Source of the DNA: CAZVLE01 sp964627855
GTDB lineage: Bacteria > Bacillota > Dethiobacteria > DTU022
Direction: 5' to 3'
DNA: 30,887 nucleotides
Assembly: GCA_964627855.1 (NCBI GenBank)
Contig: CAZVLE010000147.1
Coordinates: 1-30,887, forward strand
This document shows, piece by piece, positions 14,953 to 23,410 of the stretch. Within the stretch, counting starts at the first letter, position 1. Each line of letters starts with the position of its first letter. A program made the translations under genes and the position numbers. Under the pieces are notes generated by a model, which ran no database searches, was not told where the DNA came from, and saw only the letters and a list, made by a program, of their open reading frames with translations.

Positions 14953-16977
14953 CTATGCGGTTGCAGCCTTTGCCTGATCTTCTTTCGCCTTGACGGCCCT
15001 CTGGTGAAAATAGATTACCAGAAAGACTGTTGCGCCGATGATGTCGGTATACCAGGTTGGCCAGATCATTGAAAGCGCCACACCAAGCAGAATAACCTGC
15101 TCCCATATTTTCATCCTGGTGAAAAGCCAGCGCTGAATGACTGCCGAGAAGCAGTAAATACCAAACAGGGATGTTAGCGCCACCATTAAGGCATTGTACC
15201 AAGTGGTGTCGATCAATAAAAATTCCGGGTTGTAGACAAACATGAAAGGTAACAGGAACGCGCCCAGGTCAAACTTGAACCCCAAAAGGCCTGTTCTGAT
15301 CGGCTCGGAGCGGGCAACGGCGGCAGCGGCGTAGGCGGCAACACCGACCGGGGGTGTATCATCAGCGAGAATGGCGTAATAAAGGATAAAGAGGTGAATA
15401 GCAATTACCGGAACCTGAGGAGCGATGGTAACAACTGCCGGGGCGACCAGGGTGGCCATGACTACGTACTTAGCCGTTGTCGGCAAGCCCGTGCCGAGAA
15501 TGATTGAAATTGCAGCAGTCATTAATAGTAAAACCAGCAGGTTGTCTCCCGCCACACTGGTAAGCAGCAGGATCATGCTCTGTCCCAGGCCGGTAATGGT
15601 CACCACGCCGACGATTATACCGGCGCAGGCACAGGCAACAGCTATACCGGCCATGCTTTTCGCGGCGCTGTCCAATCCTGATAGAAAGTCGCTCCCCAAC
15701 CCCTTAACCTGGGTCAGCAGGTTAACAGAAAAATCAGAGTCCTCGCCCTTTAAGGATTCCACCAGCTTGACAATCCTTACTATAAGCATGATTAAAAAAA
15801 CGGCTATAATAGCATAGTAGCCGGCCAGTATGGGAGTTAAGCGTACGATCAGCAGATAGTAGACAAGGATACAGATCGGGAACCAGTAAAATATGCCCCT
15901 GATGAAAGTTCTGAAGAAGGGTGGTATCTCATCTTTAGGCATCGGTTTCATGCCGGTCTTGGCCGCCTGGAGATGGACAATTGCCAGCAGGGCAAAGTAA
16001 CTGATTACCGCCGGCAGGGCAGCGGCAATGGCGATCTGCCAGTAAGGGATGCCGGTAAATTCTGCCATAACAAAGGCCGCGGCGCCCATGATCGGCGGTA
16101 AAAACTGGCCGTCCGTTGAGGCAGCGGTTTCCACTCCTCCGGCCACTTCCGGGCTAAAGCCTGCCTTTTTCATCACCGGAATGGTGATTGACCCGGTAAC
16201 AACCGTGTTGGCAACCGAACTGCCGATAATGCTGCCCATGAAACCGCTGGCCATTACAGCCGCTTTGGCCGGCCCTCCCCTGAAACGACCCATGGTCGAA
16301 AAGGCAAGCCTGACGATGTAGAGCCCGGCACCGGAAGTCTGGAAAAAGGATCCAAAGAGAACAAAAATAAAGACAAAGGTTGCGCTAACCCCGATTGGAA
16401 TGCCGAATATGCCGGTATTGGTCATGTAAAGATCGTTAATAACCCGGGTCAGGCGATACCCGCCGTGACCGATCAGCACGGGGTAGTACTGGCCGAGAAA
16501 GGGATAAGTCAGAAAGAAAATAGTTACAATCGGTAAAACCAGGCCAAAAGCACGGTGTGCCGCCAGCAAGATCAAGGTTATGGCTATTCCACCCATAATC
16601 AAGTCGGTTGTTATGGGGGCTCCGATCCTCCAGACAAGTTCATCGAAATAATAGTAAACATAAAAAATTGCCATAAAACCAGCGGCTGCCAGCAGAAGAT
16701 CATACCAGGGAACCTTCTTGAAAGCTTCATCATTTTTCTTGTTGAAGGGAAAGTAGAGAAAGCAGAGAGCAAGACCGACAGACAGGTGTGCCGATCTTTG
16801 CAGCATAGCTGTCATCAGGCCGGCACCGGCGGTATAGAGATGAAAAAGCGACCATAAAATGCCGATAATGAATATAATCATGGCCACGCTGCCACCGGGA
16901 GCACGGATTTTGCCCTCGTCTACTATATCGCTTAGATCGGTTTCCTTACTTTGTCTAATTGCTTCTTCCAAGCTCAC
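14953..16977 (-). CDS. TRAP transporter fused permease (4TM/12TM)
   Basis: Integral membrane protein of 674 aa joining the small (DctQ-like) and large (DctM-like) TRAP subunits, the form that works with TAXI receptors in ion-driven uptake. Many hydrophobic helices are visible from residue 31 onward. Signature stretches are GSIIGSSVANTVVTGSITIP, STDGQFLPPIMGAAAFVMAE, ILGTGLPTTAKYVV and ADDTPPVGVAAYAAAAVA. The start is GTG with GAGGTG seven bases upstream. It lies downstream of the TAXI gene, with a 28-bp palindrome between them. The substrate cannot be read from sequence; TAXI systems often take dicarboxylates, glutamate or related acids. Confidence 0.95.
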   Translation of the reverse strand: MSLEEAIRQSKETDLSDIVDEGKIRAPGGSVAMIIFIIGILWSLFHLYTAGAGLMTAMLQRSAHLSVGLALCFLYFPFNKKNDEAFKKVPWYDLLLAAAGFMAIFYVYYYFDELVWRIGAPITTDLIMGGIAITLILLAAHRAFGLVLPIVTIFFLTYPFLGQYYPVLIGHGGYRLTRVINDLYMTNTGIFGIPIGVSATFVFIFVLFGSFFQTSGAGLYIVRLAFSTMGRFRGGPAKAAVMASGFMGSIIGSSVANTVVTGSITIPVMKKAGFSPEVAGGVETAASTDGQFLPPIMGAAAFVMAEFTGIPYWQIAIAAALPAVISYFALLAIVHLQAAKTGMKPMPKDEIPPFFRTFIRGIFYWFPICILVYYLLIVRLTPILAGYYAIIAVFLIMLIVRIVKLVESLKGEDSDFSVNLLTQVKGLGSDFLSGLDSAAKSMAGIAVACACAGIIVGVVTITGLGQSMILLLTSVAGDNLLVLLLMTAAISIILGTGLPTTAKYVVMATLVAPAVVTIAPQVPVIAIHLFILYYAILADDTPPVGVAAYAAAAVARSEPIRTGLLGFKFDLGAFLLPFMFVYNPEFLLIDTTWYNALMVALTSLFGIYCFSAVIQRWLFTRMKIWEQVILLGVALSMIWPTWYTDIIGATVFLVIYFHQRAVKAKEDQAKAATA

Positions 16978-17005
16978 ATGTAATCACCTCGGACAATTTT
17001 TAAAA

Positions 17006-17033
17006 GGTACAGGGCGTATATACGCCCTGTACC
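17006..17033 (-). other. 28-bp perfect palindrome between TAXI and permease genes
   Basis: GGTACAGGGCG, TATATA and CGCCCTGTACC form a perfect hairpin. On the minus strand it is followed by TTTTAAAAATT, so it may act as a leaky terminator or a 3'-end stabiliser. In binding-protein operons such stems let the receptor be made in excess of the permease; that role here is inferred. Confidence 0.85.
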
Positions 17034-17064
17034 ATCCAATTTAAGTTTTGGTAAATACCTTAAT

Positions 17065-18093
17065 TTAGTTCATGCCCTTTTCTGCAAAGAATTTTTCCGC
17101 TCCCGGGTGCAGCGGAACCGACATGCCGTCTAGGGCGGTGTCGAGTGTGACCATGTGGCCGACATCGTGAGCGCCGTGAATAATATCAATGTTGTCGAAA
17201 ATACCGACCATGAAGTCATAAACCAGGTCCGCATCCAAATCCTCCCGGCAGACAATCATCGACAGGACGGCAATTGTTTCTGCTTCGGGTACATTTGTGT
17301 ACGCATCACCGGGAATGGTTGCGCTGGCATAAAATGGATAGGTATCAATGAGACTTTCAGCAATGTCACCGACAATATCAACCAAAACAATATCGGTCAT
17401 AACCGATAGCTCATCAATAACTGAAGCGCCGATACCGACGGTAAAGAAAGCGGCATCAACCCGTCCGTCTCTCAAGAAGTCGGCAGCTTCGCCCGCTTCC
17501 AGACGCTCGGCTGTGGCCAGATCACCTTCGGTCAGGCCGGCCGCTTCCAGAACCTGCAGGGCGTTAACCTCGGCACCGCTGCCCAGCGGGCCTAAAGCAA
17601 CGCTTTTGCCAGCAAGGTCAGCCGGTGATTCAATCCCTGAGCCGGCTGAAGCTACGAGTTGAACCGGTTCGGGATATAAAACAAACATGCCACGCATGTT
17701 TTCTATCGGATTGCCTTCGAACGCTTCGCCTTCACCGTGAAAAGCGTAATAGGCGACGTCGTTCTGGACAATGGCCATATCAAGGTCGCCACTGCCAATC
17801 ATTCTCGAGTTTACTGCCGAGGCACCGGATGACTCAACAGTCAGCGATATGTTATCAATGCTGGTATGAGCGATACGGGACATCGCTCCAGCCAGGGGAT
17901 AGTAAACTCCTGTTACCCAGCCCGCTCCCATATTGATTCTGGTTACAGCAGGTGCATCCGGCTCCTCGACTTCAGGTTCTTCAACCTCCGGCTCGTCAGG
18001 AACGGCCACGTCGGGTGCACATCCGGCAACCACTAACATACCGGCTAAAAATATTGCCAGCATCATAAATACAATCAGCTTACTATTCTTCAT
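17065..18093 (-). CDS. TAXI-family TRAP solute-binding lipoprotein
   Basis: Extracytoplasmic receptor of a TRAP transporter, 342 aa. A signal peptide (KLIVFMMLAIFLAGML) ends in the lipobox VAGC, predicting a lipid-anchored protein. An acidic, Pro-rich linker repeats EPEVEEPEVEEPD. The TAXI domain follows with TGVYYPLAGAMSRI, MIGSGDLDMAIVQNDVAYYA and LAGKSVALGPLGSGAEV. The frame is open to 18138, but ATG 18091-18093 has AAGGAGG ten bases upstream and gives the proper signal peptide. It is the first gene of the cassette, so it sets transcription for permease and DUF1850. Ligand unknown. Confidence 0.94.
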   Translation of the reverse strand: MKNSKLIVFMMLAIFLAGMLVVAGCAPDVAVPDEPEVEEPEVEEPDAPAVTRINMGAGWVTGVYYPLAGAMSRIAHTSIDNISLTVESSGASAVNSRMIGSGDLDMAIVQNDVAYYAFHGEGEAFEGNPIENMRGMFVLYPEPVQLVASAGSGIESPADLAGKSVALGPLGSGAEVNALQVLEAAGLTEGDLATAERLEAGEAADFLRDGRVDAAFFTVGIGASVIDELSVMTDIVLVDIVGDIAESLIDTYPFYASATIPGDAYTNVPEAETIAVLSMIVCREDLDADLVYDFMVGIFDNIDIIHGAHDVGHMVTLDTALDGMSVPLHPGAEKFFAEKGMN

Positions 18094-18440
18094 TATCTTT
18101 GACCCTCCTTGATTTGTATGAAACCCGCTCAAAATCAAACAATGCTATTTTGCTAACAACACACCTCCCCTCGCTTCCATTGATTTGCAATTATTTAAAA
18201 GAATATATAATACGTTATTCTATTTTACTCTTGATATTCCTTCCTTACTGGAATTCCTAAATATTAAGAATGCTTAAAATGATTAATATCTGTCTTTGAT
18301 CACAGCCAGGATTTAACGATTTCAGGCAAAAGATAATTTGCCTGATCTTATTTTATCTCTATTTCTTCTTTATCGCTTATATGATTTAATAAGTTATAAC
18401 AGATGAAAGCATTTGTTTACCATATTATGGAGGGATAATA
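18094..18440. other. Divergent intergenic region, 347 bp
   Basis: AT-rich gap between the divergent TAXI gene (minus) and a membrane protein gene (plus). It must carry promoters in both directions, but I could not assign convincing hexamers. A hairpin with perfect arms CAGGCAAA (18323-18330) and TTTGCCTG (18337-18344) is present, followed on the plus strand by ATCTTATTTTATC. It may be an operator or a terminator-like element. No coding frame is convincing. Confidence 0.6.
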
Positions 18441-18965
18441 GTGGTTTTAAGGCTCATATTTCCTTATATTATATTGATTCTGATTGTTGCTTTTTATATT
18501 TACTTCCGCCATCTTAAGCTTGGGCCGGTTATCCAGAAAATAAAGCGCCGGCTGCTGAGCCGTTACAATGCAGATTCTTTTTTCCTGATTGTTATCATTA
18601 CGCTTGCTTCATATTTCTTGGCCCGTTATGAACTGACCGGTAGCTACGCGACAGACGATCCAATACTTTTCGGCCCCTATACTTATATATTTTTTTACGG
18701 TGCCCTGCTGCTTGTTGTCATCTGCCGTGAAGCTGAACGTCCTGCCCTTCGGGAAAAAGGAATATCTTCTGCCCGCGGCTTTTGGTTATGGGAGCAAATA
18801 GATTCCTATCGCTGGTCTAAAGATCTGCTTACCCTCACGATTCGCAGGGGAAAGCGAAAAAGAACGGAAATATGGCAGGTTGATCTCTCAACAAAAAAAG
18901 AGGTCGACACTATCCTAAAAAATAAACTGCCCAAAAGGTCCGGACCGAGAAAAAAGAAGGGTTAA
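18441..18965 (+). CDS. Membrane protein of unknown function
   Basis: 174-aa protein I do not recognise with confidence. Three hydrophobic segments are visible: about 3-22 (LRLIFPYIILILIVAFYIYF), 47-61 (FFLIVIITLASYFLA) and 81-96. A basic patch (KIKRRLLSRY) follows the first. The last ~75 residues look like a small soluble beta domain: GISSARGFWLWEQIDSYRW, LTLTIRRGKRKR, IWQVDLSTKKEV, with a Lys/Arg-rich end. The pattern recalls DUF5673/PH-like domains of Firmicutes membrane proteins, but that is a tentative impression. GTG start with GGAGGG six bases upstream. Confidence 0.75.
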   Translation: MVLRLIFPYIILILIVAFYIYFRHLKLGPVIQKIKRRLLSRYNADSFFLIVIITLASYFLARYELTGSYATDDPILFGPYTYIFFYGALLLVVICREAERPALREKGISSARGFWLWEQIDSYRWSKDLLTLTIRRGKRKRTEIWQVDLSTKKEVDTILKNKLPKRSGPRKKKG

Positions 18966-18968
18966 ACC

Positions 18969-18994
18969 CCTTTGATCAGCTTTCAAGGTTTTTT
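18969..18994 (+). terminator. Rho-independent terminator behind the membrane protein gene
   Basis: CCTTTGA (18969-18975) pairs with TCAAGG (18983-18988) with one bulged T, followed at once by six Ts (18989-18994). It starts four bases after the stop codon. The stem is modest. Confidence 0.5.
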
Positions 18995-19009
18995 GATCTA
19001 TGATAGAAT
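18981..19009 (+). promoter_or_regulatory. Possible gyrA promoter
   Basis: TAGAAT (19004-19009) with TG one base upstream forms an extended -10. The -35 candidate TTTCAA at 17 bp is weak and overlaps the preceding terminator. The 173-bp gap to gyrA makes a separate promoter likely; its exact place is uncertain. Confidence 0.4.
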
Positions 19010-19138
19010 TTAAGAGGCTTCAGTTTTGTTTATAAATGCTGACACCTGCCTATCAGCAGTAAGTTTTGCCTGAGCCACATAACCTTTTAATAAATAGGAT
19101 CATCTGCCATCCTGCCAAGATATGGTAAAGGAGCAAAA

Positions 19139-21556
19139 ATGAGCAAAAAAGAAAACATGCTGCCGGTAAACATATATGATGAAGTGAAAATATCGTTCCT
19201 TGACTATGCCATGAGTGTAATTGTAAGCAGAGCCCTGCCCGATGTCTGTGATGGCTTAAAACCTGTGCATCGTCGCATTCTTTACGCCATGTCAGAAATG
19301 GGTTCTACCCAAGAAAAGCCGCATCGTAAATCTGCCCGGATCGTTGGAGAAGTTCTCGGTAAGTACCATCCCCATGGCGATGTCGCCCTCTATGATACCC
19401 TCGTCAGAATGGCGCAGGATTTCTCAACCCGCTACCCTCTCGTCGACGGGCATGGTAATTTTGGTTCACAGGATGGCGATTCTGCTGCGGCCATGCGTTA
19501 CACTGAGGCTAGGCTTTCATCGATTGCAAGTGAGTTGTTGACTGACCTGCAAAAAGAGACCGTAGACTTCAGGCCAAACTTTGATGAAAGCCTGCAAGAA
19601 CCGGTTGTTTTACCGGCAAGATTTCCGAACCTGCTCGCTAACGGTTCATCGGGAATTGCTGTAGGTATGGCTACGAATATCCCACCCCATAACCTGAATG
19701 AACTTATCGATGCCATTAACTTTATGATTGAACATCCCGAAGCTTCCATAAGAGACTTAATGAGCTTTATTAAAGGACCTGACTTCCCGACAGGAGGAAT
19801 TATTGTCGGTCACGAGGGTATTTATAATGCCTATACCAGCGGAAGAGGTATTATCAAGTTAAGGGGTGTTGTGCAGGTAGAGAAAAAGGATAAGGGCCGT
19901 GAGCAGATTGTGATCACGGAGCTTCCCTATCAGCAGAACAAGGCAAAACTGGTTGAAAAAATAGCTGAGATCGTCAAGGAACGCAAAGTGGAAGGCATCA
20001 CCGATCTGCGTGACGAATCTGATCGTTCCGGCGTACGCGTAGTGATTGAAATCAAGCATGATTACCAGGCACAGGTCATTATCAATCAGCTTTATAAATA
20101 CACCTCTCTCCAGCAAACCTATGGTGTGATCATGCTGGCCCTCGTTGATGGGCAGCCGCGGGTATTAAACTTAAAGCAGATGCTGGCTTATTATCTTGAG
20201 CATCAAAAAGACGTCATCAGGCGCCGTTCACTATACGATTTGAAAAAGGCCGAAGAGAGATTACACATTGTCGAAGGTTTGCTGACTGCTCTCGATCAAC
20301 TTGATGAAGTTATAGCTTTAATCCGGGCCTCAAAAGATGTCCAGACTGCCCGCATGGGCTTGATGAACTTGCTGGACCTCTCTGAAAAACAGGCCCAGGC
20401 GATCCTGGACATGCGTCTGCAACGCTTAACAGAGCTGGAAATTTCGAAGCTGATTGAGGAGAAACAGCAATTGCTGGGTAAAATTGCCTACCTGCGCAGG
20501 ATTCTGGAAGATGAAAGCCTTGTCTTAAAAATTATCAGTGATGAACTTGCGGTGATTAAAGATAAGCATGGCGATGAGAGGCGTACGCATATTGTTGCCG
20601 ATGAAGGGGAAGTCGTCCTGACCGACCTGATCTTTCAGGAAGATGTTGTGATAACCTTGACCGATCGTGGCTACATTAAGAGGCTGCCCTTAACCACCTA
20701 CCGCAGCCAGCATCGTGGCGGCAGGGGCATTAAGGGCATTGAAACCCGCGAAAACGATCGTGTTGAACAGTGTCATGTGGCTTCAACCCACGACAGGTTG
20801 CTCTGCTTCAGTAACCGGGGCAAGGTATACCTGCTGCACATTCACGAGATACCCGAGTCAGGCCGGCAGGCACGCGGGACAGCCCTTGTTAACCTCTTAC
20901 CCCTGGAGGAAAAGGAATTTATAACCGCCACCCTGCCGATTAGCGATTTTAGTGATGACTTATACCTTTTGATGGTTACTGTCAGGGGAATGATTAAAAA
21001 AACTTCATTGACAGAGTACCGCAATACCCGAAAGAGTGGCCTTATAGCCCTGAACCTCTCTGACAACGATGAGTTAATGGCCGTTAAACTGACCGACGGT
21101 AACAAAGAGGTTCTTGTCGGAACCAGTGAGGGGCTTTTTGTCCGCTTTCCTGAAAACCAGGTCCGGCCAATGGGCCGTGCCGCCAGGGGCGTTATTGCCG
21201 TCAAACTTGGACCCGAAAGCAGGGTGGTCGGGGCAGACCTGATAACAGAAGGTCAGAACCTGCTTATTGCCTCAGCCAAGGGATTCGGCAAGAGAGTTCG
21301 TGTTCAGGAATTCAGCGCTCACCGCCGTGGTGGTAAAGGCATGATCGGCATGAAAACAACCTCGCACAGCGGGCCCCTGGCTATATTTGTGGTTTTGAGC
21401 GGTGAAGAGGAAGAATTTATGATCATTACTGCCAACGGCGTGGTTAACCGGCAAAAGATAGAGCAGGTTTCCCTGATGGGCCGTTATGCCCGCGGTGTTA
21501 CCTTGATCAGGCTGGATAAAGAAGACCGAGTTGTTAACCTTATTGCCCTCGATTAG
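19139..21556 (+). CDS. gyrA: DNA gyrase subunit A
   Basis: Breakage-reunion subunit of gyrase, 805 aa. The catalytic Tyr is Tyr121 in AAMRYTEARLS. The N-terminal region reads LDYAMSVIVSRALPDVCDGL, where Cys37 replaces the almost universal Arg. In the quinolone-resistance region GDVALYD, Val82 stands at the E. coli Ser83 position and Asp86 at Asp87. The C-terminal beta-pinwheel has the box-like QHRGGRG in its first blade and HRRGGKG later. AAAGGAG lies five bases before the ATG. It is separated from gyrB by about 4.9 kb. The order of blades follows B. subtilis GyrA, so ParC is unlikely. Confidence 0.97.
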   Translation: MSKKENMLPVNIYDEVKISFLDYAMSVIVSRALPDVCDGLKPVHRRILYAMSEMGSTQEKPHRKSARIVGEVLGKYHPHGDVALYDTLVRMAQDFSTRYPLVDGHGNFGSQDGDSAAAMRYTEARLSSIASELLTDLQKETVDFRPNFDESLQEPVVLPARFPNLLANGSSGIAVGMATNIPPHNLNELIDAINFMIEHPEASIRDLMSFIKGPDFPTGGIIVGHEGIYNAYTSGRGIIKLRGVVQVEKKDKGREQIVITELPYQQNKAKLVEKIAEIVKERKVEGITDLRDESDRSGVRVVIEIKHDYQAQVIINQLYKYTSLQQTYGVIMLALVDGQPRVLNLKQMLAYYLEHQKDVIRRRSLYDLKKAEERLHIVEGLLTALDQLDEVIALIRASKDVQTARMGLMNLLDLSEKQAQAILDMRLQRLTELEISKLIEEKQQLLGKIAYLRRILEDESLVLKIISDELAVIKDKHGDERRTHIVADEGEVVLTDLIFQEDVVITLTDRGYIKRLPLTTYRSQHRGGRGIKGIETRENDRVEQCHVASTHDRLLCFSNRGKVYLLHIHEIPESGRQARGTALVNLLPLEEKEFITATLPISDFSDDLYLLMVTVRGMIKKTSLTEYRNTRKSGLIALNLSDNDELMAVKLTDGNKEVLVGTSEGLFVRFPENQVRPMGRAARGVIAVKLGPESRVVGADLITEGQNLLIASAKGFGKRVRVQEFSAHRRGGKGMIGMKTTSHSGPLAIFVVLSGEEEEFMIITANGVVNRQKIEQVSLMGRYARGVTLIRLDKEDRVVNLIALD

Positions 21557-21582
21557 CTCTCATGTGGAAGGACGATGCACGA

Positions 21583-23085
21583 ATGAGTGAAAAAAGAAAA
21601 GTCGGTATTACCGACACATCCCTGCGTGATGCTCACCAATCCCTGCTGGCGACACGCATGCGCCTGATAGAGATGCTGCCGATTGTCGAGTTGATGGATC
21701 AGGTTGGCTATCACTCCCTTGAGGTATGGGGAGGGGCAACTTTTGATGCCTGCATGCGCTTTCTGGATGAAGATCCCTGGGATCGTCTGCGTCAACTCAG
21801 AAAAGGCTTAAAGAATACCCGCCTGCAGATGCTTTTGCGCGGTCAGAATATAGTTGGTTACCGTCATTATCCGGATGACGTGCTGGAGGAATTTATCAAG
21901 AAAGCGGTCAGCAACGGCATTGATATCATTCGTATTTTTGATGCCTTGAATGATCTGCGTAACATGGAACAGGCTATATATTATACCAGGGAAGCAGGCG
22001 CTCATGCCCAGGGGACGATCAGCTATACGATCAGCCCTCTGCATAATAACGATTATTTCATCCGGGTAGGATTGGATCTGAAAAAACTGGGTGCTGACTC
22101 TATCTGTATCAAAGATATGGCCGGCCTGATTTCACCTTATGATGCTTTCGATCTGGTCAAAAGGCTCAAAGATGAGGTCGGGCTTCCCGTTCAGCTGCAC
22201 TGTCATTATACCAGCGGCATGGCTTCGATGGCCTACCTTAAAGCTGTGGAAGCCGGGGTAGATGTGATCGACACCGCCAATGCAGCCCTGGCTATGGGCG
22301 CCAGCCAGCCGGCCACCGACAGTATGGTTGCCGCTTTTAAGGGCACCCCTTACGATACGGGACTTGATCTTGAACTTTTATCCAGGGTTAGCGATCACTT
22401 CAAAGAGATCAGCTGTGGTTATGAAATTCCGCGGGAAGTGATGGGTGTGGATACAAATGTGCTCAGTTACCAGATCCCGGGAGGGATGATTTCTAACCTG
22501 ACCTCACAGCTGGCCGAGCAAAAAGCGACTCACCTCCTAAAAGAAGTTCTGGCCGAGGTACCCCGGGTCCGGGCGGATCTGGGTTATCCTCCCCTGGTTA
22601 CCCCCAGCAGTCAGATCGTGGGAACCCAGTCTGTGGTTAATGTTTTAACCGGTGAGCGCTATAAAATGGTTTCAACTGAAATAAAGAATTACCTGCGCGG
22701 CCTTTACGGCAAACCACCCGGCGAGGTAAATCCCGATTTGCTGAAAAAAGTGCTTAAGGATGAAAAGCCAATTACCGGACGCCCGGCCGATCAACTCAAA
22801 CCCCAGCTTACGGAAGCGAGAAAAGAGATTGCTGATTATATGGAGCAGGAAGAAGACCTGCTCTCTTACATAATATTTCCCAACGTGGCCGTTGACTTTT
22901 TCAAAAGGCGCAAAGGTGAGCTGCCCCCCCTTGAACTGAGCAGCAGCTGCTCAAATGGCAAAGTTGTTAATAAGGTAAAACCTGCAAAAAATGATCAGGA
23001 GAATCTGCAGGCCGAGCAATTTAACCTGATTGACGAAACTTTGATCTGGAATGATGATGACAACTTTGTCTACCCTGCCGGTTAA
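21583..23085 (+). CDS. Carboxyltransferase subunit (pyruvate carboxylase B / oxaloacetate decarboxylase alpha type)
   Basis: 500-aa protein of the pyruvate carboxylase/OadA/5S transcarboxylase family. The TIM-barrel metal and substrate site is visible in TDTSLRDAHQSLLATRMR, the carboxylation Lys in CIKDMAGL and the metal His pair in LHCHYTSGMA. The PYC/OADA conserved domain follows, ending near FPNVAVDFFKRR. There is no AMKM biotinyl domain, so a separate biotin carrier is needed. It could be pyruvate carboxylase subunit B, the oxaloacetate decarboxylase alpha core, or the 5S subunit; sequence alone does not decide. The frame is open from 21562, but ATG 21583 has AAGGA upstream and starts the conserved region. 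It is 26 bp behind gyrA. Confidence 0.9.
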   Translation: MSEKRKVGITDTSLRDAHQSLLATRMRLIEMLPIVELMDQVGYHSLEVWGGATFDACMRFLDEDPWDRLRQLRKGLKNTRLQMLLRGQNIVGYRHYPDDVLEEFIKKAVSNGIDIIRIFDALNDLRNMEQAIYYTREAGAHAQGTISYTISPLHNNDYFIRVGLDLKKLGADSICIKDMAGLISPYDAFDLVKRLKDEVGLPVQLHCHYTSGMASMAYLKAVEAGVDVIDTANAALAMGASQPATDSMVAAFKGTPYDTGLDLELLSRVSDHFKEISCGYEIPREVMGVDTNVLSYQIPGGMISNLTSQLAEQKATHLLKEVLAEVPRVRADLGYPPLVTPSSQIVGTQSVVNVLTGERYKMVSTEIKNYLRGLYGKPPGEVNPDLLKKVLKDEKPITGRPADQLKPQLTEARKEIADYMEQEEDLLSYIIFPNVAVDFFKRRKGELPPLELSSSCSNGKVVNKVKPAKNDQENLQAEQFNLIDETLIWNDDDNFVYPAG

Positions 23086-23119
23086 AGGGTCGGCATAGCG
23101 AAAATGGCGCTCAGGTTTG

Positions 23120-23148
23120 TTGACACCCTGAACCGGGAGAGCTATAAT
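23120..23148 (+). promoter_or_regulatory. Consensus sigma-A promoter of the ilv-leu operon
   Basis: A perfect -35 TTGACA (23120-23125) and a perfect -10 TATAAT (23143-23148) are spaced by exactly 17 bp. Transcription should begin near 23155, at the 5' end of the T-box leader. Confidence 0.94.
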
Positions 23149-23154
23149 TATAGG

Positions 23155-23410
23155 CAATCTTTTATAAGAGAGGCTAAGAAGGACAGGAGTAAGCAATTAG
23201 TTTTTTTAGAGAACCGGGGGAGCTGAAAACCGGTAAACCTGATTGCTGAAAGTCGGTCTGGAGCTGTTTAGTTGAACCTGGAGTAAACTAAACCGGAATG
23301 ATTCCGTTATCAAATCGTTGAGATGCAAGTCCCTTAACAGGGGAGTACTGGTAAAAAGGGTGGTACCGCGGAGGCATTCCTTTCGTCCCTTTGGGCGAAG
23401 GGATTTTTTA
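23155..23410 (+). promoter_or_regulatory. T-box riboswitch leader, probable Val (GTC) specifier
   Basis: The T-box motif GGGTGGTACCGCGG (23358-23371) gives the antiterminator bulge TGGT, which pairs with a tRNA acceptor end ACCA. Stem I shows AGTA (23188-23191), helix AGCAATTAG/CTGATTGCT (23192-23200 / 23239-23247), the distal-loop segment AGAGAACCGGGG and ACCGGT. On the 3' side of the specifier loop stands GAAAGTCG; the triplet GTC at 23252-23254 is the best candidate codon. Stem III is TTTAGTT/AACTAAA. Uncharged tRNA should stabilise the antiterminator and switch on ilvD and the genes after it. Confidence 0.93.
23379..23409 (+). terminator. Attenuator terminator of the T-box
   Basis: CCTTTCG and CCC on the left pair with GGG and CGAAGG on the right, followed by AT6 (Ts 23404-23409). 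The left arm begins eight bases after the T-box motif GGGTGGTACCGCGG, as expected for the alternative fold. It lies 44 bp before the ilvD ATG. Confidence 0.88.

Noticed and set aside
15425..15817. 130-codon plus-strand frame inside the TRAP permease gene
   Set aside because: Shadow of a hydrophobic, GC-rich membrane protein gene; composition Ala/Thr/Ile without domain signs.
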